A DNA stretch of 64,000 nucleotides from an uncultured Sphingopyxis sp. (GTDB taxonomy: Bacteria > Pseudomonadota > Alphaproteobacteria > Sphingomonadales > Sphingomonadaceae), in the NCBI RefSeq assembly GCF_900078365.1, contig NZ_LT598653.1, forward strand, positions 1,364,001-1,428,000, read 5' to 3'. The notes beneath the pieces are model-generated. The model did not search any database, was not told the DNA's origin, and saw nothing but the letters and a program-made list of their open reading frames with translations. Made by a program: the position numbers and the translations under genes. Of this stretch, positions 10,154 to 18,660 are shown one piece after another; the stretch's first letter is position 1, and every line of letters starts with the position of its first letter.

Positions 10154-10226
10154 CTCTGAGCGCAGCGTGCCGATGGCCGATAAGCATTGGAGAGCTCGGA
10201 AACTCACCATCGGCAGGCGGTCAGAG
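10154..10226. terminator. long imperfect inverted repeat between convergent genes
   Basis: Perfect 9-base arms TGCCGATGG (10168-10176) and CCATCGGCA (10207-10215) are extended outward by CTCTGA (10154-10159) and TCAGAG (10221-10226), with a 30-base loop. It fills the 132-bp gap between the convergent M61 and lyase genes, where a bidirectional transcription end is expected. There is no clear T-run, so a classical intrinsic terminator is not proven. Confidence 0.4.
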
Positions 10227-10236
10227 CCGGTGCATC

Positions 10237-11367
10237 TCAGCGCTGGAGTGCCGCCTGTTCATCGGCCGGCGCGGTGGCGGTCGCGGTTGTAGGGCCGGCC
10301 TCGGTGCCGAAGACGAGAACCCGCGAATCCGGGCCAAGCCCGAGCCGTTCGGCCGCTTCCGACGAGTGACCGATCAGCGTATGAAGCCCGGTAAGACCGG
10401 CAACGCCGGACAGGCCGATATCATGGGATGTCAAGCCGAATTCGCCCATGAGGAGGCGTTGGCGGATGCGGATCGCCTCGTCGTCCCGCACGGTTATGAA
10501 GGCGTCGGCGCGGATCGAGAGGATCGGCCAGGCGGCAGGCGAGGCGTTCCCGACGGCGAGCATTTGCATGACCGTCGACACATCGCCTTTCAACTGCGCG
10601 GGGCGGCCTTCCTGGGCGCTGGCGAGAACGCAGGCCGCCGTTTCCGGTTCAACGACGACGAATTGAGGGCGGGCGGCTCCGAGCTTCTCGCTCAGTACTC
10701 CGATGACCCCCGCTGCAAGGCCGCCGACGCCCGCCTGGAGAAAAACATGCGTCGGAAAGCGGGCCGGTTCAAACTGGTCAAGCAGTTCGAGGGCCATGAT
10801 GCCGTAGCCGTGCATCACGTGGTGAACGGTTCGGTCGCTGGCATCGTTCGTATCGGAGATCAGCAGCCAACCGTTTTTTTCCGCGGCGGCGGCGGCGATA
10901 ACGACCGAATCGTCGTAATTTCCGGGTGATCGGATCACGGTGGCACCGAGCGCCTCGATCGCGGCGACCTTATAATCGAGGGCATGTTCCTGCATGAAAA
11001 TGACCGCCTTGCAGCCGAGGCGCTGCGCCGCATAGGCCACCGAACGTCCGTGATTGCCCTCCGTGGCGGTGCAGAGCACGATATTCTGCTTGTCCGCCAT
11101 GTCGCTGACCTTCAGCGTCGCTGCATAGGCGCCGCCGAGACTTTTGAAACTGTTCTGACCAAGCCGCTGCGACTCATCTTTCATCCACACCTTCGCCAAG
11201 CCGAGTTCGCTCGCCATTCCCGGCAAATCGCGCAGCGGCGTGGGGGCATATCGCGGCCATCGCCCGACCTCGGCAAGCGCGTCGCGCGCATCTTCGAGAC
11301 TGGTCACTGCCCGTTCGGCATCCGAATATGGGGCGCGCGATGCCAGTTCATTGATGTGGATTTGCAT
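10237..11367 (-). CDS. diaminopropionate ammonia-lyase-like PLP enzyme
   Basis: 376 aa; start at 11367 supported by AAAGGGGA about ten bases upstream. It is a fold-type II PLP enzyme: the Schiff-base lysine is in NSFKSLGGAYA (Lys75), and TEGNHGRSVAYAA and the glycine-rich AGVGGLAAGV phosphate-binding loop follow. The block DTNDASDRTVHHVMHGYG and the overall order are those of diaminopropionate ammonia-lyase (DpaL/YgeX), which eliminates ammonia from D- or L-2,3-diaminopropionate to give pyruvate and can act on D-serine. Threonine/serine dehydratase is the alternative. It is divergent from an Lrp/AsnC regulator, a common arrangement for amino-acid-inducible enzymes. Confidence 0.82.
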   Translation of the reverse strand: MQIHINELASRAPYSDAERAVTSLEDARDALAEVGRWPRYAPTPLRDLPGMASELGLAKVWMKDESQRLGQNSFKSLGGAYAATLKVSDMADKQNIVLCTATEGNHGRSVAYAAQRLGCKAVIFMQEHALDYKVAAIEALGATVIRSPGNYDDSVVIAAAAAEKNGWLLISDTNDASDRTVHHVMHGYGIMALELLDQFEPARFPTHVFLQAGVGGLAAGVIGVLSEKLGAARPQFVVVEPETAACVLASAQEGRPAQLKGDVSTVMQMLAVGNASPAAWPILSIRADAFITVRDDEAIRIRQRLLMGEFGLTSHDIGLSGVAGLTGLHTLIGHSSEAAERLGLGPDSRVLVFGTEAGPTTATATAPADEQAALQR

Positions 11368-11508
11368 GCGGTTCGTCCCCTTTGCTGCAACAGCTCTGTC
11401 GGAACAAAATAGCGACAGCGGTGCGCGATATGCGGCGCCATCGCTTGACTCGACGCGAAGTTGCGGCAATTTTTATTGAAATGGTGCATCAAAACGGCGC
11501 GAGGAAAC

Positions 11509-11988
11509 ATGAGCGAACTCGAACTCGACAAGCTGGATCGTCAGATCCTGAACGCGCTTCAGGAAAATAATCTGACGTCCGCGGACCGCCTCTCCGAAAC
11601 CATTGGCCTCTCGGCCTCGGCGATCCAGCGCCGCGCCAAGCGGCTGCGCAAGGAAAAGATAATCCTGCAGGATATCTCGGTGGTGGACCCGAAGCGCGTC
11701 GGGCAGATGGCGACCTTCATCGTCGAGGCCAGCCTGGAACGGGAGAATGCCCAGGTGGTCAGCAACTTCAAGCGTCGCATGATGGCCGCGCCCGAGGTCC
11801 AGCAATGCTATTATGTGACGGGCGACAGCGATTTCATCCTCATCGTCACGGCGCGCGACATCGAGGAATATGAAGAGGTCGTGCAGCGCCTGATGTTCCA
11901 GGACGGCGCAGTCCGCAAATTCCGGACTTCGGTCGTACTCAGCCGCGTCAAGACCGGCCTGGCGGTGGCGATCGACGAGGGCGACTAG
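11509..11988 (+). CDS. Lrp/AsnC family transcriptional regulator
   Basis: 159 aa. ATG 11509 is chosen because GAGGAAAC directly precedes it; upstream TTG/ATG codons lack such a site. An N-terminal winged helix-turn-helix (LDKLDRQILNALQENN, then LSETIGLSASAIQRRAKRL) is followed by a RAM/AsnC ligand-binding domain with VQQCYYVTGDSDFILIV, the amino-acid effector site region. Members act as amino-acid-responsive octamers. The gene is divergent from the ammonia-lyase gene across 141 bp that includes an A/T-rich stretch (11468-11492). Control of the lyase, and possibly of the peptide operons, by an amino-acid effector is the likely role. Confidence 0.93.
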   Translation: MSELELDKLDRQILNALQENNLTSADRLSETIGLSASAIQRRAKRLRKEKIILQDISVVDPKRVGQMATFIVEASLERENAQVVSNFKRRMMAAPEVQQCYYVTGDSDFILIVTARDIEEYEEVVQRLMFQDGAVRKFRTSVVLSRVKTGLAVAIDEGD

Positions 11989-12003
11989 GGTGGGGCGAGA
12001 CCC

Positions 12004-12618
12004 TCACGCGACGGCGGCGCGGCGCTGCCGGAGCTTGAGGGCGAGCCGCACGACATAAATGGCGATGACGCCCAGAACGACCGCTTTGGTGACCGGGTTC
12101 ACCCAATGCTCTACTTCAGCATATTGGTCCTTGAGGACGTAGCCGGCGATAATCAGGATCGTGTTCCACATCGCCGACCCCACTATCGTCAGAATGAGAA
12201 AGCGGCCAAGCGCCATCGGTGCGAGACCGGCCGGCACCGAAATCAGGGTTCGCACCGCCGGGACAAGGCGCCCGAAGAGGACAGCGATCCAGCCAAAGCG
12301 GTCGAACAGTCGCTTGGCGCGACGGAATTCGCCAAGGCTGAGCGTGAGCCAAAGGCCCGCGACCTTGATGAGCCAGATCGTCCGCCGCCGTCCGAAGGCC
12401 CGGCCGAGATAATACCAGGGAAGGGCTCCTGCCACGCTGCCTGCGGTCGACGCCAACAAAACGAGCGCCGGGTCCATCTCTCCGCGCGCGCAGGCAAAAC
12501 CCGCGAGCGGAACGATCAGTTCGGAAGGGATCGGCGGAAAGATATTCTCGAGCAACATCAAGAGAAACAAGCCAAAGTAGCCATAATCGCGGATAACGTC
12601 CAAGAGCCAGTCGAACAT
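12004..12618 (-). CDS. DedA family inner-membrane protein
   Basis: 204 aa, starting at the second of two adjacent ATGs (12618) because it leaves a proper six-base space after GAGG. The DedA/SNARE-associated core is present: FLLMLLENIFPPIPSELIVPLAG, GALPWYYLGRAFGRR, and FGRLVPAVRTLISVPAGLAPM with its conserved arginines; about five membrane segments in total. The family includes polyprenyl-phosphate and phosphatidylethanolamine flippases. It is transcribed against the Lrp gene and stands alone, so a link to the peptide genes is not indicated. Confidence 0.9.
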   Translation of the reverse strand: MFDWLLDVIRDYGYFGLFLLMLLENIFPPIPSELIVPLAGFACARGEMDPALVLLASTAGSVAGALPWYYLGRAFGRRRTIWLIKVAGLWLTLSLGEFRRAKRLFDRFGWIAVLFGRLVPAVRTLISVPAGLAPMALGRFLILTIVGSAMWNTILIIAGYVLKDQYAEVEHWVNPVTKAVVLGVIAIYVVRLALKLRQRRAAVA

Positions 12619-12851
12619 CATGATCCTCAAGCAGAAACAAGGCCGTCGCGGCTTGTCGCGGGGCGCGGAAGCGGCCATTTTCGCTGTCCGCGCAAGGGCT
12701 GCCGCGCAAATGGGGCAGAGGCCGCGCTGGAATTCGGCGGGTTGTCGGCAAAAAGCGCCTGAAAACGGCGTGACCCTGATCTAGCCCTATGACGGGAGGC
12801 TCCTGAAGTGGTTGTATTTGCTTTTTTCGCTGTTGCATCGGCGTGCCCGCG

Positions 12852-12863
12852 GACCGGCCGGTC
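12852..12863. promoter_or_regulatory. 12-bp perfect palindrome upstream of the epimerase operon
   Basis: GACCGGCCGGTC lies 24 bp before the first ATG of the long peptide operon and just upstream of its AGGAGGG ribosome-binding site. It is a possible operator or RNA hairpin. No promoter boxes are convincing in the surrounding 269 bp (12619-12887). Confidence 0.25.
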
Positions 12864-12887
12864 GATTGACCGAGCAGGAGGGCGGCG

Positions 12888-13880
12888 ATGACAAAATATG
12901 ATTGGCAGTTTAGCGTGGAATCCTGGCCGTTCCGCACGCCCTACCGGTTTGCGGGACATGTTTGGACCAGTCTCGATCTGTTCGTTGCGCGCGTGAACGA
13001 CGGCACGCACGAAGGAATTGGCGAGGGGGCGGGCGTCTATTATCACGACGAACCCGTCGCCGACATGCCCGCCCGTGCCGAGCTGTTGCGCGATCGGCTC
13101 GAAAACGGCCTGACGCGCGACGAATTGCAGCAATGCCTCCCCGCCTCGGGTGTGCGCAACGCGATCGATTGCGCATTGTGGGATCTGGAATCGAAGCGCT
13201 CGGGCGTCGCGGCGTGGCGATCCGCTGGATTATCGAGCCTTCGCCCGCTGACATGTGTTCAGACGCTCTCGATCGCCGATCCCGACGATATGGCCGCAGC
13301 GGCGCTCGCGGTGCCGTCGGCGCGGGCGCTCAAGCTGAAGCTGGCGGGCGACGGCCTGGACGGCGCGCGCGTGCGCGCCGTTCGATCAGTGCGCCCCGCG
13401 GCGTGGATCGGCGTCGATGCCAATCAGAGCCTGACGCTGCGGACGCTCGAAGAGCTCTTCCCCGCACTTGGCGAGGCAAAGGTCGATCTGCTCGAGCAGC
13501 CTCTGGCGGTCGGGCAGGACGCCGGTCTTGAAGGGCGGGATTGGCCTATCCCGCTCGCGGCCGACGAGAGCGTTCAGACGGCAACCGATATCGCGGCACT
13601 TGCCGGCCGTTATCAGGTCATCAACATCAAGCTCGACAAGGCGGGCGGCCTGACCGAAGCGTTGCGAATGGCCGATGAGGCGCGCCGCCTGGGAATGAAG
13701 ATCATGGTCGGCAACATGCTTGGCACATCGCGTGCGATGGCACCCGGCATGATCGTCGGTCAACATTGCGACGTTGTCGATCTCGATGGCCCGCTGCTTA
13801 TTGGCAGGGATATTGCGGGCGGGTTGGATTATTCGGGGGGAATGGTGCGAGCTGGCGCATGCCGATGGGGTCAGGCGTGA
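12888..13880 (+). CDS. dipeptide epimerase-like enolase-superfamily enzyme
   Basis: 330 aa with AGGAGGG eight bases before ATG. The muconate-lactonising barrel signature is complete: KLK at about residues 150-152 (general base), metal ligands in GVDANQS, LLEQPL and LAADES, and the opposing lysine in NIKLDKAGG. This arrangement is that of L-Ala-D/L-Glu epimerase and related dipeptide epimerases, which invert one alpha-carbon of a dipeptide. It heads an operon with a POT peptide transporter, an M19 dipeptidase and a D-amino-acid-dehydrogenase-like gene. That setting fits handling of dipeptides containing a D-residue. The actual dipeptide is not readable from motifs. Confidence 0.85.
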   Translation: MTKYDWQFSVESWPFRTPYRFAGHVWTSLDLFVARVNDGTHEGIGEGAGVYYHDEPVADMPARAELLRDRLENGLTRDELQQCLPASGVRNAIDCALWDLESKRSGVAAWRSAGLSSLRPLTCVQTLSIADPDDMAAAALAVPSARALKLKLAGDGLDGARVRAVRSVRPAAWIGVDANQSLTLRTLEELFPALGEAKVDLLEQPLAVGQDAGLEGRDWPIPLAADESVQTATDIAALAGRYQVINIKLDKAGGLTEALRMADEARRLGMKIMVGNMLGTSRAMAPGMIVGQHCDVVDLDGPLLIGRDIAGGLDYSGGMVRAGACRWGQA

Positions 13881-15163
13881 GCGCTTCGACGCCCGCGATT
13901 GCGGCACCGGCCGCGGACGGCCGGCCGCTTTTCGGCCATCCGCGCGGCCTATCCGTCCTGGTGGCGACGGAGGTCTGGGAGCAATTTTCCTATTACGGCA
14001 TGCGGGCGCTCTTGATCTATTACATGATCAGCACGCTCGGCTTCTCCCAGCCGTCGGCATCGATGATATACGCGACCTACGTCGCGGCCGCCTATTTCAC
14101 GCCGATCATCGGCGGCGTGCTGGCCGATCGATGGCTCGGGCGTCGCCGCGCCGTCGCTCTGGGATCGCTGACCATGGCGGTCGGCCACCTCATTCTCGCA
14201 TGGGAGCCCGCCTTCTTCGTCGCGCTCGCGCTCATCGCTGTGGGCAATGGTCTCTATGTCCCGAGCATCGCCAGCCAGATCGGCGGGCTCTACAGGTCGG
14301 GAGACCCTCGACAGAAAAGCGCCTTCAGCATCTATTATATGGGCGGAAACGTCGGTGGCTTTCTGGCGCCTTTGGCGTGTGGCTATCTCGGCGAAACCTA
14401 CGGTTGGCACTGGGGATTCGGGCTGGCGGGGATCGGCATGCTTGTCGGCCTGGCAATATATTTGGCGGGCGAGAAAAGCCTGCCGGAAAGTACAGGTGAT
14501 GCGCCGGTGGATACGCCCGAGGCCCGAGAGGGGCAGGGGACGATGCCCTTGCTCCTTGCCGTGCTGGCGGTCGTGATCCTCTTTCGCGGCGCTTATGAGC
14601 AACTCGGGAATAGCGTTGCGCTTTGGATCGAAGCCGCCGACCGGGATATCGGACAGCTCGTCATTCCCATGACCTGGTTCCAGTCGCTGAACGGCCTGCT
14701 GGTCGTTCTCCTCACGCCGCTGTTGCTGGCATGGTGGAACCGGCGCTCGGCGGTCGTCTCTTCGGGGCGCCGCATGGCGGCGGGGGCAGGGCTGGTAGCT
14801 TTGGCCTATGTGCTCGCAGCGGCGATATCCTTTGCAGCCGAGGCCAATCAATCGGCCGTCGCCTGGCCGTGGATCGTCCTTTTCTTTTTCCTGATCACCG
14901 CCGGAGAGCTCCATATCCTTCCGGTCGGGCTCGGACTTTTCGGCCGCCTGGCGCCCCGTCGCATCGCGGCGTCGGTGATGGCGATCTGGTTCGCCGCGAT
15001 CAGCGCCGGCAGCTTTTTATCGGGCATCATCGGCGCGTTCTGGTCGAGTCTTTCGCCGGACCATTTCTTTATGCTCGTCGCGTCGGTTTCGGGCGCTGCC
15101 GCCCTGCTGTGCTTGGCCCTGTCGGGATGGATCGCGCGCGTGGAAGAGAAACGGGGGAGCTGA
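13859..15163 (+). CDS. POT/PTR2 family proton-dependent oligopeptide transporter
   Basis: 434 aa from ATG 13859, overlapping the epimerase by 22 bp; ATG 13865 or a GTG at 13877 are alternatives. The PTR2 hallmarks are present: EVWEQFSYYGMRALLIYYM in helix 1 (the ExxEQFxYYG proton/peptide motif) and SIYYMGGNVGGFLAPLACG (second PTR signature). About twelve membrane helices are visible. POT carriers bring di- and tripeptides across the inner membrane with protons. Encoded between an epimerase and several peptidases, it is the probable import route for their substrates. Confidence 0.9.
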   Translation: MPMGSGVSASTPAIAAPAADGRPLFGHPRGLSVLVATEVWEQFSYYGMRALLIYYMISTLGFSQPSASMIYATYVAAAYFTPIIGGVLADRWLGRRRAVALGSLTMAVGHLILAWEPAFFVALALIAVGNGLYVPSIASQIGGLYRSGDPRQKSAFSIYYMGGNVGGFLAPLACGYLGETYGWHWGFGLAGIGMLVGLAIYLAGEKSLPESTGDAPVDTPEAREGQGTMPLLLAVLAVVILFRGAYEQLGNSVALWIEAADRDIGQLVIPMTWFQSLNGLLVVLLTPLLLAWWNRRSAVVSSGRRMAAGAGLVALAYVLAAAISFAAEANQSAVAWPWIVLFFFLITAGELHILPVGLGLFGRLAPRRIAASVMAIWFAAISAGSFLSGIIGAFWSSLSPDHFFMLVASVSGAAALLCLALSGWIARVEEKRGS

Positions 15164-15164
15164 C

Positions 15165-16706
15165 ATGCCGCAACTTTTGAGGATTCTCTTCCTGCTTTTG
15201 ATCGCCGGGCTTCCAGCCACCGCGTCCGCGCGCGTACCGGAGCCGCTGGACGCGGTCATCGACCGCGCGGCGACGAGCTTCGGGGTTCCGGGAGCCGTCA
15301 TAGTCGTCGTCGAGGGCGATCATATCGTTTATGAACGGGCGGTGGGTGTAGTGCGCCTGGGCGAGCCCGACGCGGTTTCGATGCACACGCGCTTTGCGAT
15401 CGGCTCGATCACCAAATCCTTTGCGGCCGCCGCGATCGCGCAGCTGGTCGATGAAAAGCGGCTCTCGTGGGACGACAAGGCGATCGAGTATCTGCCCGAG
15501 CTTCACATGAATGACGACTATGTCACGCGCGAACTCACGATCCGCGACATGTTGTCCCATCGCAGCGGCCTCGCGTCGGGCGCGGGCGATCTGCTGTCAT
15601 GGCCGCAGACCAATATTCCGATGAACGATAAATTGGCCGCGCTTCGCTACCTTCCGCTGACACGGGGATTTCGGGCGCGCTATGGGTACAGCAACCTGCT
15701 TTACGGCGCTGTCGGAGAGATTATCGCGCGGCGCAGCGGCATGCCCTGGTCCGACTATGTGCGCACGCGCTTTCTCGCGCCCCTCGGCATGCGTGATGCG
15801 CTCGGACGCAGCAGCACCGCCTGGCCGCATGCCCGGATCACCGAGGAGATGCGGGGGACCGGACCCGTCGTTCCGCTTCCGCGCAGCTACAGGCTCGATG
15901 GCGACGGTGCCGCCGGTGCGCTCTATGCCAGCGGTGCCGACATGGCCCGGTGGATGTCGGTTCAACTCGCGGACGGACGGCTTCCCAATGGCGAACAGCT
16001 CTTCAGCGCAGATGCGGCGCGGGAAATGCACGCGCTGCAGACGCCGCTGCGTATCCGACCGAGCGAGGGCGAGTTCCGTGCGGCCGATCCGCATTTCAGC
16101 GGCTACGGCCTCGGCTGGTTTGTGCGCGACTATCATGGCACCAAGCTCTTGTATCACGGGGGCGGAACTCTTGGCGCCGTCGCGCTCCTCACCCTCGTCC
16201 CGCAAAAGAACATCGGTTTCATCATCCTGACGAATTCGGAAGAGTCGGGGTTTCTGCGGGCGGCCGAATTGCTCCTCCTCGATCATTATCTCGACCGGAC
16301 GTCGCCCGACTGGGTCGGACTGCAGCAGAGGGAGGATGCGGGCATGTGGCATGACGCCCTTGCCGAAATGAAACAGGCCCAGGCGCGATTGCCGCGGGGC
16401 GGGCCCAGCTTGCCGCTATCAGCCTATATCGGACGGTATCGCGACAAGGCCTTCGGCATCGTCGAGGTCAGCGGCGACGATCGCGAACTGCGGATCCGGT
16501 TCGACCGGTCGCCTTTTTTGTCGGGCCGCCTCGAACATGCCGGGGGCGATATTTTCCGTACCCGCTTCACCGAGCCGGGCATGGAGGATGCCTATCTGAC
16601 CTTCCGGATCGCGGGGCGCAAGGTTGCGGGTGCCAGCGCGGCGCCGGTATCGCCGGCCGCCGATTTCAGCTTCGACTTCAAACATCTCGATCTGACCCGG
16701 GAGTAA
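15165..16706 (+). CDS. serine hydrolase, beta-lactamase class C / D-aminopeptidase fold
   Basis: 513 aa with a signal peptide (MPQLLRILFLLLIAGLPATASA), one base after the transporter stop. The penicillin-recognising motifs are intact: Ser81-x-x-Lys84 in GSITKSF, the YSN triad in YGYSNLLYG, and HGGG replacing KTG near residue 330. A C-terminal lipocalin-like extension runs from about 410. Family members are DD-peptidases, D-aminopeptidases, esterases and class C beta-lactamases. In this operon, hydrolysis of D-residue-containing peptides is a plausible role, while antibiotic resistance is less likely. It acts in the periplasm. Confidence 0.85.
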   Translation: MPQLLRILFLLLIAGLPATASARVPEPLDAVIDRAATSFGVPGAVIVVVEGDHIVYERAVGVVRLGEPDAVSMHTRFAIGSITKSFAAAAIAQLVDEKRLSWDDKAIEYLPELHMNDDYVTRELTIRDMLSHRSGLASGAGDLLSWPQTNIPMNDKLAALRYLPLTRGFRARYGYSNLLYGAVGEIIARRSGMPWSDYVRTRFLAPLGMRDALGRSSTAWPHARITEEMRGTGPVVPLPRSYRLDGDGAAGALYASGADMARWMSVQLADGRLPNGEQLFSADAAREMHALQTPLRIRPSEGEFRAADPHFSGYGLGWFVRDYHGTKLLYHGGGTLGAVALLTLVPQKNIGFIILTNSEESGFLRAAELLLLDHYLDRTSPDWVGLQQREDAGMWHDALAEMKQAQARLPRGGPSLPLSAYIGRYRDKAFGIVEVSGDDRELRIRFDRSPFLSGRLEHAGGDIFRTRFTEPGMEDAYLTFRIAGRKVAGASAAPVSPAADFSFDFKHLDLTRE

Positions 16707-16710
16707 TCAT

Positions 16711-18660
16711 ATGCGCTTGTCTCTCCTCGCGACGTTGCTTCTCGTGCCTTGCATTTCGGTCGCGGCGCGCGAGGCCGCCACCGCACCGGTCCGGCAGGAA
16801 GGCGAACTGACCTTCGACGGGATTCCGACCACCGAGCCGTTGGCGGGGGAAGCCGAGATTCATCGCTTCGACGCGATGCGTACGGCCTTTTTTCAGGGCT
16901 GGCTCGCCGATGGCTCGATGCTGATCCAGACGCGTTTCGGTCGCGTCGACCAGATCCATCAGGTTGCAGCGCCGGGCATGGCGCGGACCCAGCTCACTTT
17001 TGCAGCGGAGCCGGTGGGAAGCGCGCTGCCCCGACCCGGCACCGAAAGCTTTCTGTTCGTGCGCGACAGGGGCGGGGACGAATCATACCAAGGCTATCTC
17101 GGACGCGGCGACGCCGACGCTGTCCAGGTCAGCGAGCCCGGCACGCGAAACGAGCATTTCGTCTTCTCGCCTGACGGGCGCTGGCTGGCATGGTCGCGCC
17201 TTACGCCGGGTAAGGCCAATGCGCATATCATGTTGATGGACGCCGACGCTGTCGCGTCGCGCCATGTCATCTACGACGGCACGGGCACGGTGGCACCTAT
17301 CGATGTCAGTAAGGACGGCCGTACGATATTGATCGAACAGCGCGAATCGATTGCGCGCAACCAATATCTTATTCTCGATAGTCGGTCGGGCCGCGCTGTC
17401 CGTATCCTGCCCGAACTTGCCGATGCCGCCTTTCGCAACGGCCGGTTTCTCGGCGACGGATCGCGGATCGCGCTTACGCTCGTCGGAAAGAAGGGAATTC
17501 GCTCGCTGGCGATTTTCGACGTCGCCACCGGCAAATACGCCTATCCCTTTGGCGAGGGAGACTGGGATGTCGAGCTTTTCGACGTCGCGCCGGACGAGAA
17601 CCGCATCGCGCTTTCCATGAATATCGACGGTTTTTCGCGGGTCGCGATCCTGGACCTCGAACGCCCCGAAGCACCCCGCCCAATTCCGGTTCCCGACGGC
17701 ATGGTGTTCAAATTGTCCTTCACCGACGACGGATCGCGGCTCGGCATCGGCCTGTCCACCGCCACCGGCGGCGACGTGTGGAGCTGGGACGCGAAGCGCG
17801 GCCTCGTGCGGTGGACCCGGTCCGAACTCGGCGGTCTTGCGGAGGATGACTTCGCAGTCCCCGAGTTGATCCGGTTTTCAACATTCGACGAGCGGATGAT
17901 TCCGGCGCTGGTGTACCGACCGAAAGGTCGAAGGGTCGCCCGCCGACCGGTGATCATTTCGATTCACGGCGGGCCGGAAGCGCAGGAGCGCAGCTGGTTC
18001 AACGCGCAATATCAGCTGTGGACCCGCTTGCTGGGCGCGGTTGTCGTCGCGCCGAACGTTCGCGGCTCCACAGGCTATGGGCGCGATTATCTCGCCCTCG
18101 ACGACGGTCTGAAGCGTCTCGATGCGGTAAAGGATATCGGCGCACTTCTCGACTGGATCGATCGCCAGCCCGATCTCGATCCCGCACGCGTCGTCGTTTA
18201 CGGCGAATCCTATGGCGGCTTCATGTCGCTGGCATCGCTAGCGCATTATTCCGATCGCCTTGCCGGTGCGATCGATGTCGTCGGCATCTCGAACTTCGTG
18301 ACCTTCCTGGAAAACACGGAAGGCTACCGGCGCGACAGGCGGCGCGCGGAATATGGCGACGAGCGCGATCCCGAAATTCGTGGCTTCTTCGACCGGATCA
18401 GCCCGATTCATCACGCCGACAGGATGCGCAAACCGCTGCTCGTGGTTGCGGGCGCCAACGATATTCGGGTGCCGGTCAGCGAATCGCGGGCGATCGTCGA
18501 CAAGGTGAGAGCGGGAGGAGGAGAGGCCTGGCTCCTTGTCGCAGGCGACGAGGGGCATGGTTTCCAGAAGCGCGACAACCAGGCGGGGCAGGCACGCGTG
18601 CAGCTCCAGTTTCTGTCGCGACTTTTCGGCGAAACGCCGACCGCGGGAGTCGCGGAATGA
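16711..18660 (+). CDS. S9 family (prolyl oligopeptidase-type) peptidase, exported
   Basis: 649 aa with a signal peptide (MRLSLLATLLLVPCISVAA), four bases after the previous stop. The catalytic triad motifs are GESYGG (Ser500), GANDIRVP (Asp) and DEGHGF (His). It is a clear paralogue of the 3327-5288 protein: VRGSTGYGR, LKRxDAVKDIGALLDWI and EGYRRDxRRAEYGDERDPE are shared almost word for word. It probably cuts short peptides in the periplasm. The stop codon overlaps the next start by four bases. Confidence 0.9.
   Translation: MRLSLLATLLLVPCISVAAREAATAPVRQEGELTFDGIPTTEPLAGEAEIHRFDAMRTAFFQGWLADGSMLIQTRFGRVDQIHQVAAPGMARTQLTFAAEPVGSALPRPGTESFLFVRDRGGDESYQGYLGRGDADAVQVSEPGTRNEHFVFSPDGRWLAWSRLTPGKANAHIMLMDADAVASRHVIYDGTGTVAPIDVSKDGRTILIEQRESIARNQYLILDSRSGRAVRILPELADAAFRNGRFLGDGSRIALTLVGKKGIRSLAIFDVATGKYAYPFGEGDWDVELFDVAPDENRIALSMNIDGFSRVAILDLERPEAPRPIPVPDGMVFKLSFTDDGSRLGIGLSTATGGDVWSWDAKRGLVRWTRSELGGLAEDDFAVPELIRFSTFDERMIPALVYRPKGRRVARRPVIISIHGGPEAQERSWFNAQYQLWTRLLGAVVVAPNVRGSTGYGRDYLALDDGLKRLDAVKDIGALLDWIDRQPDLDPARVVVYGESYGGFMSLASLAHYSDRLAGAIDVVGISNFVTFLENTEGYRRDRRRAEYGDERDPEIRGFFDRISPIHHADRMRKPLLVVAGANDIRVPVSESRAIVDKVRAGGGEAWLLVAGDEGHGFQKRDNQAGQARVQLQFLSRLFGETPTAGVAE

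Noticed and set aside
15165..16706. Class C beta-lactamase conferring antibiotic resistance
   Set aside because: The fold is right, but the C-terminal extension and peptidase operon setting fit a peptidase or esterase better, and no ampR-like regulator is present.
3327..18660. S9 peptidases as lasso-peptide isopeptidases
   Set aside because: Sphingomonad isopeptidases are S9 proteins, but no lasso precursor, B or C maturation gene is present, so ordinary peptide hydrolysis is the simpler call.
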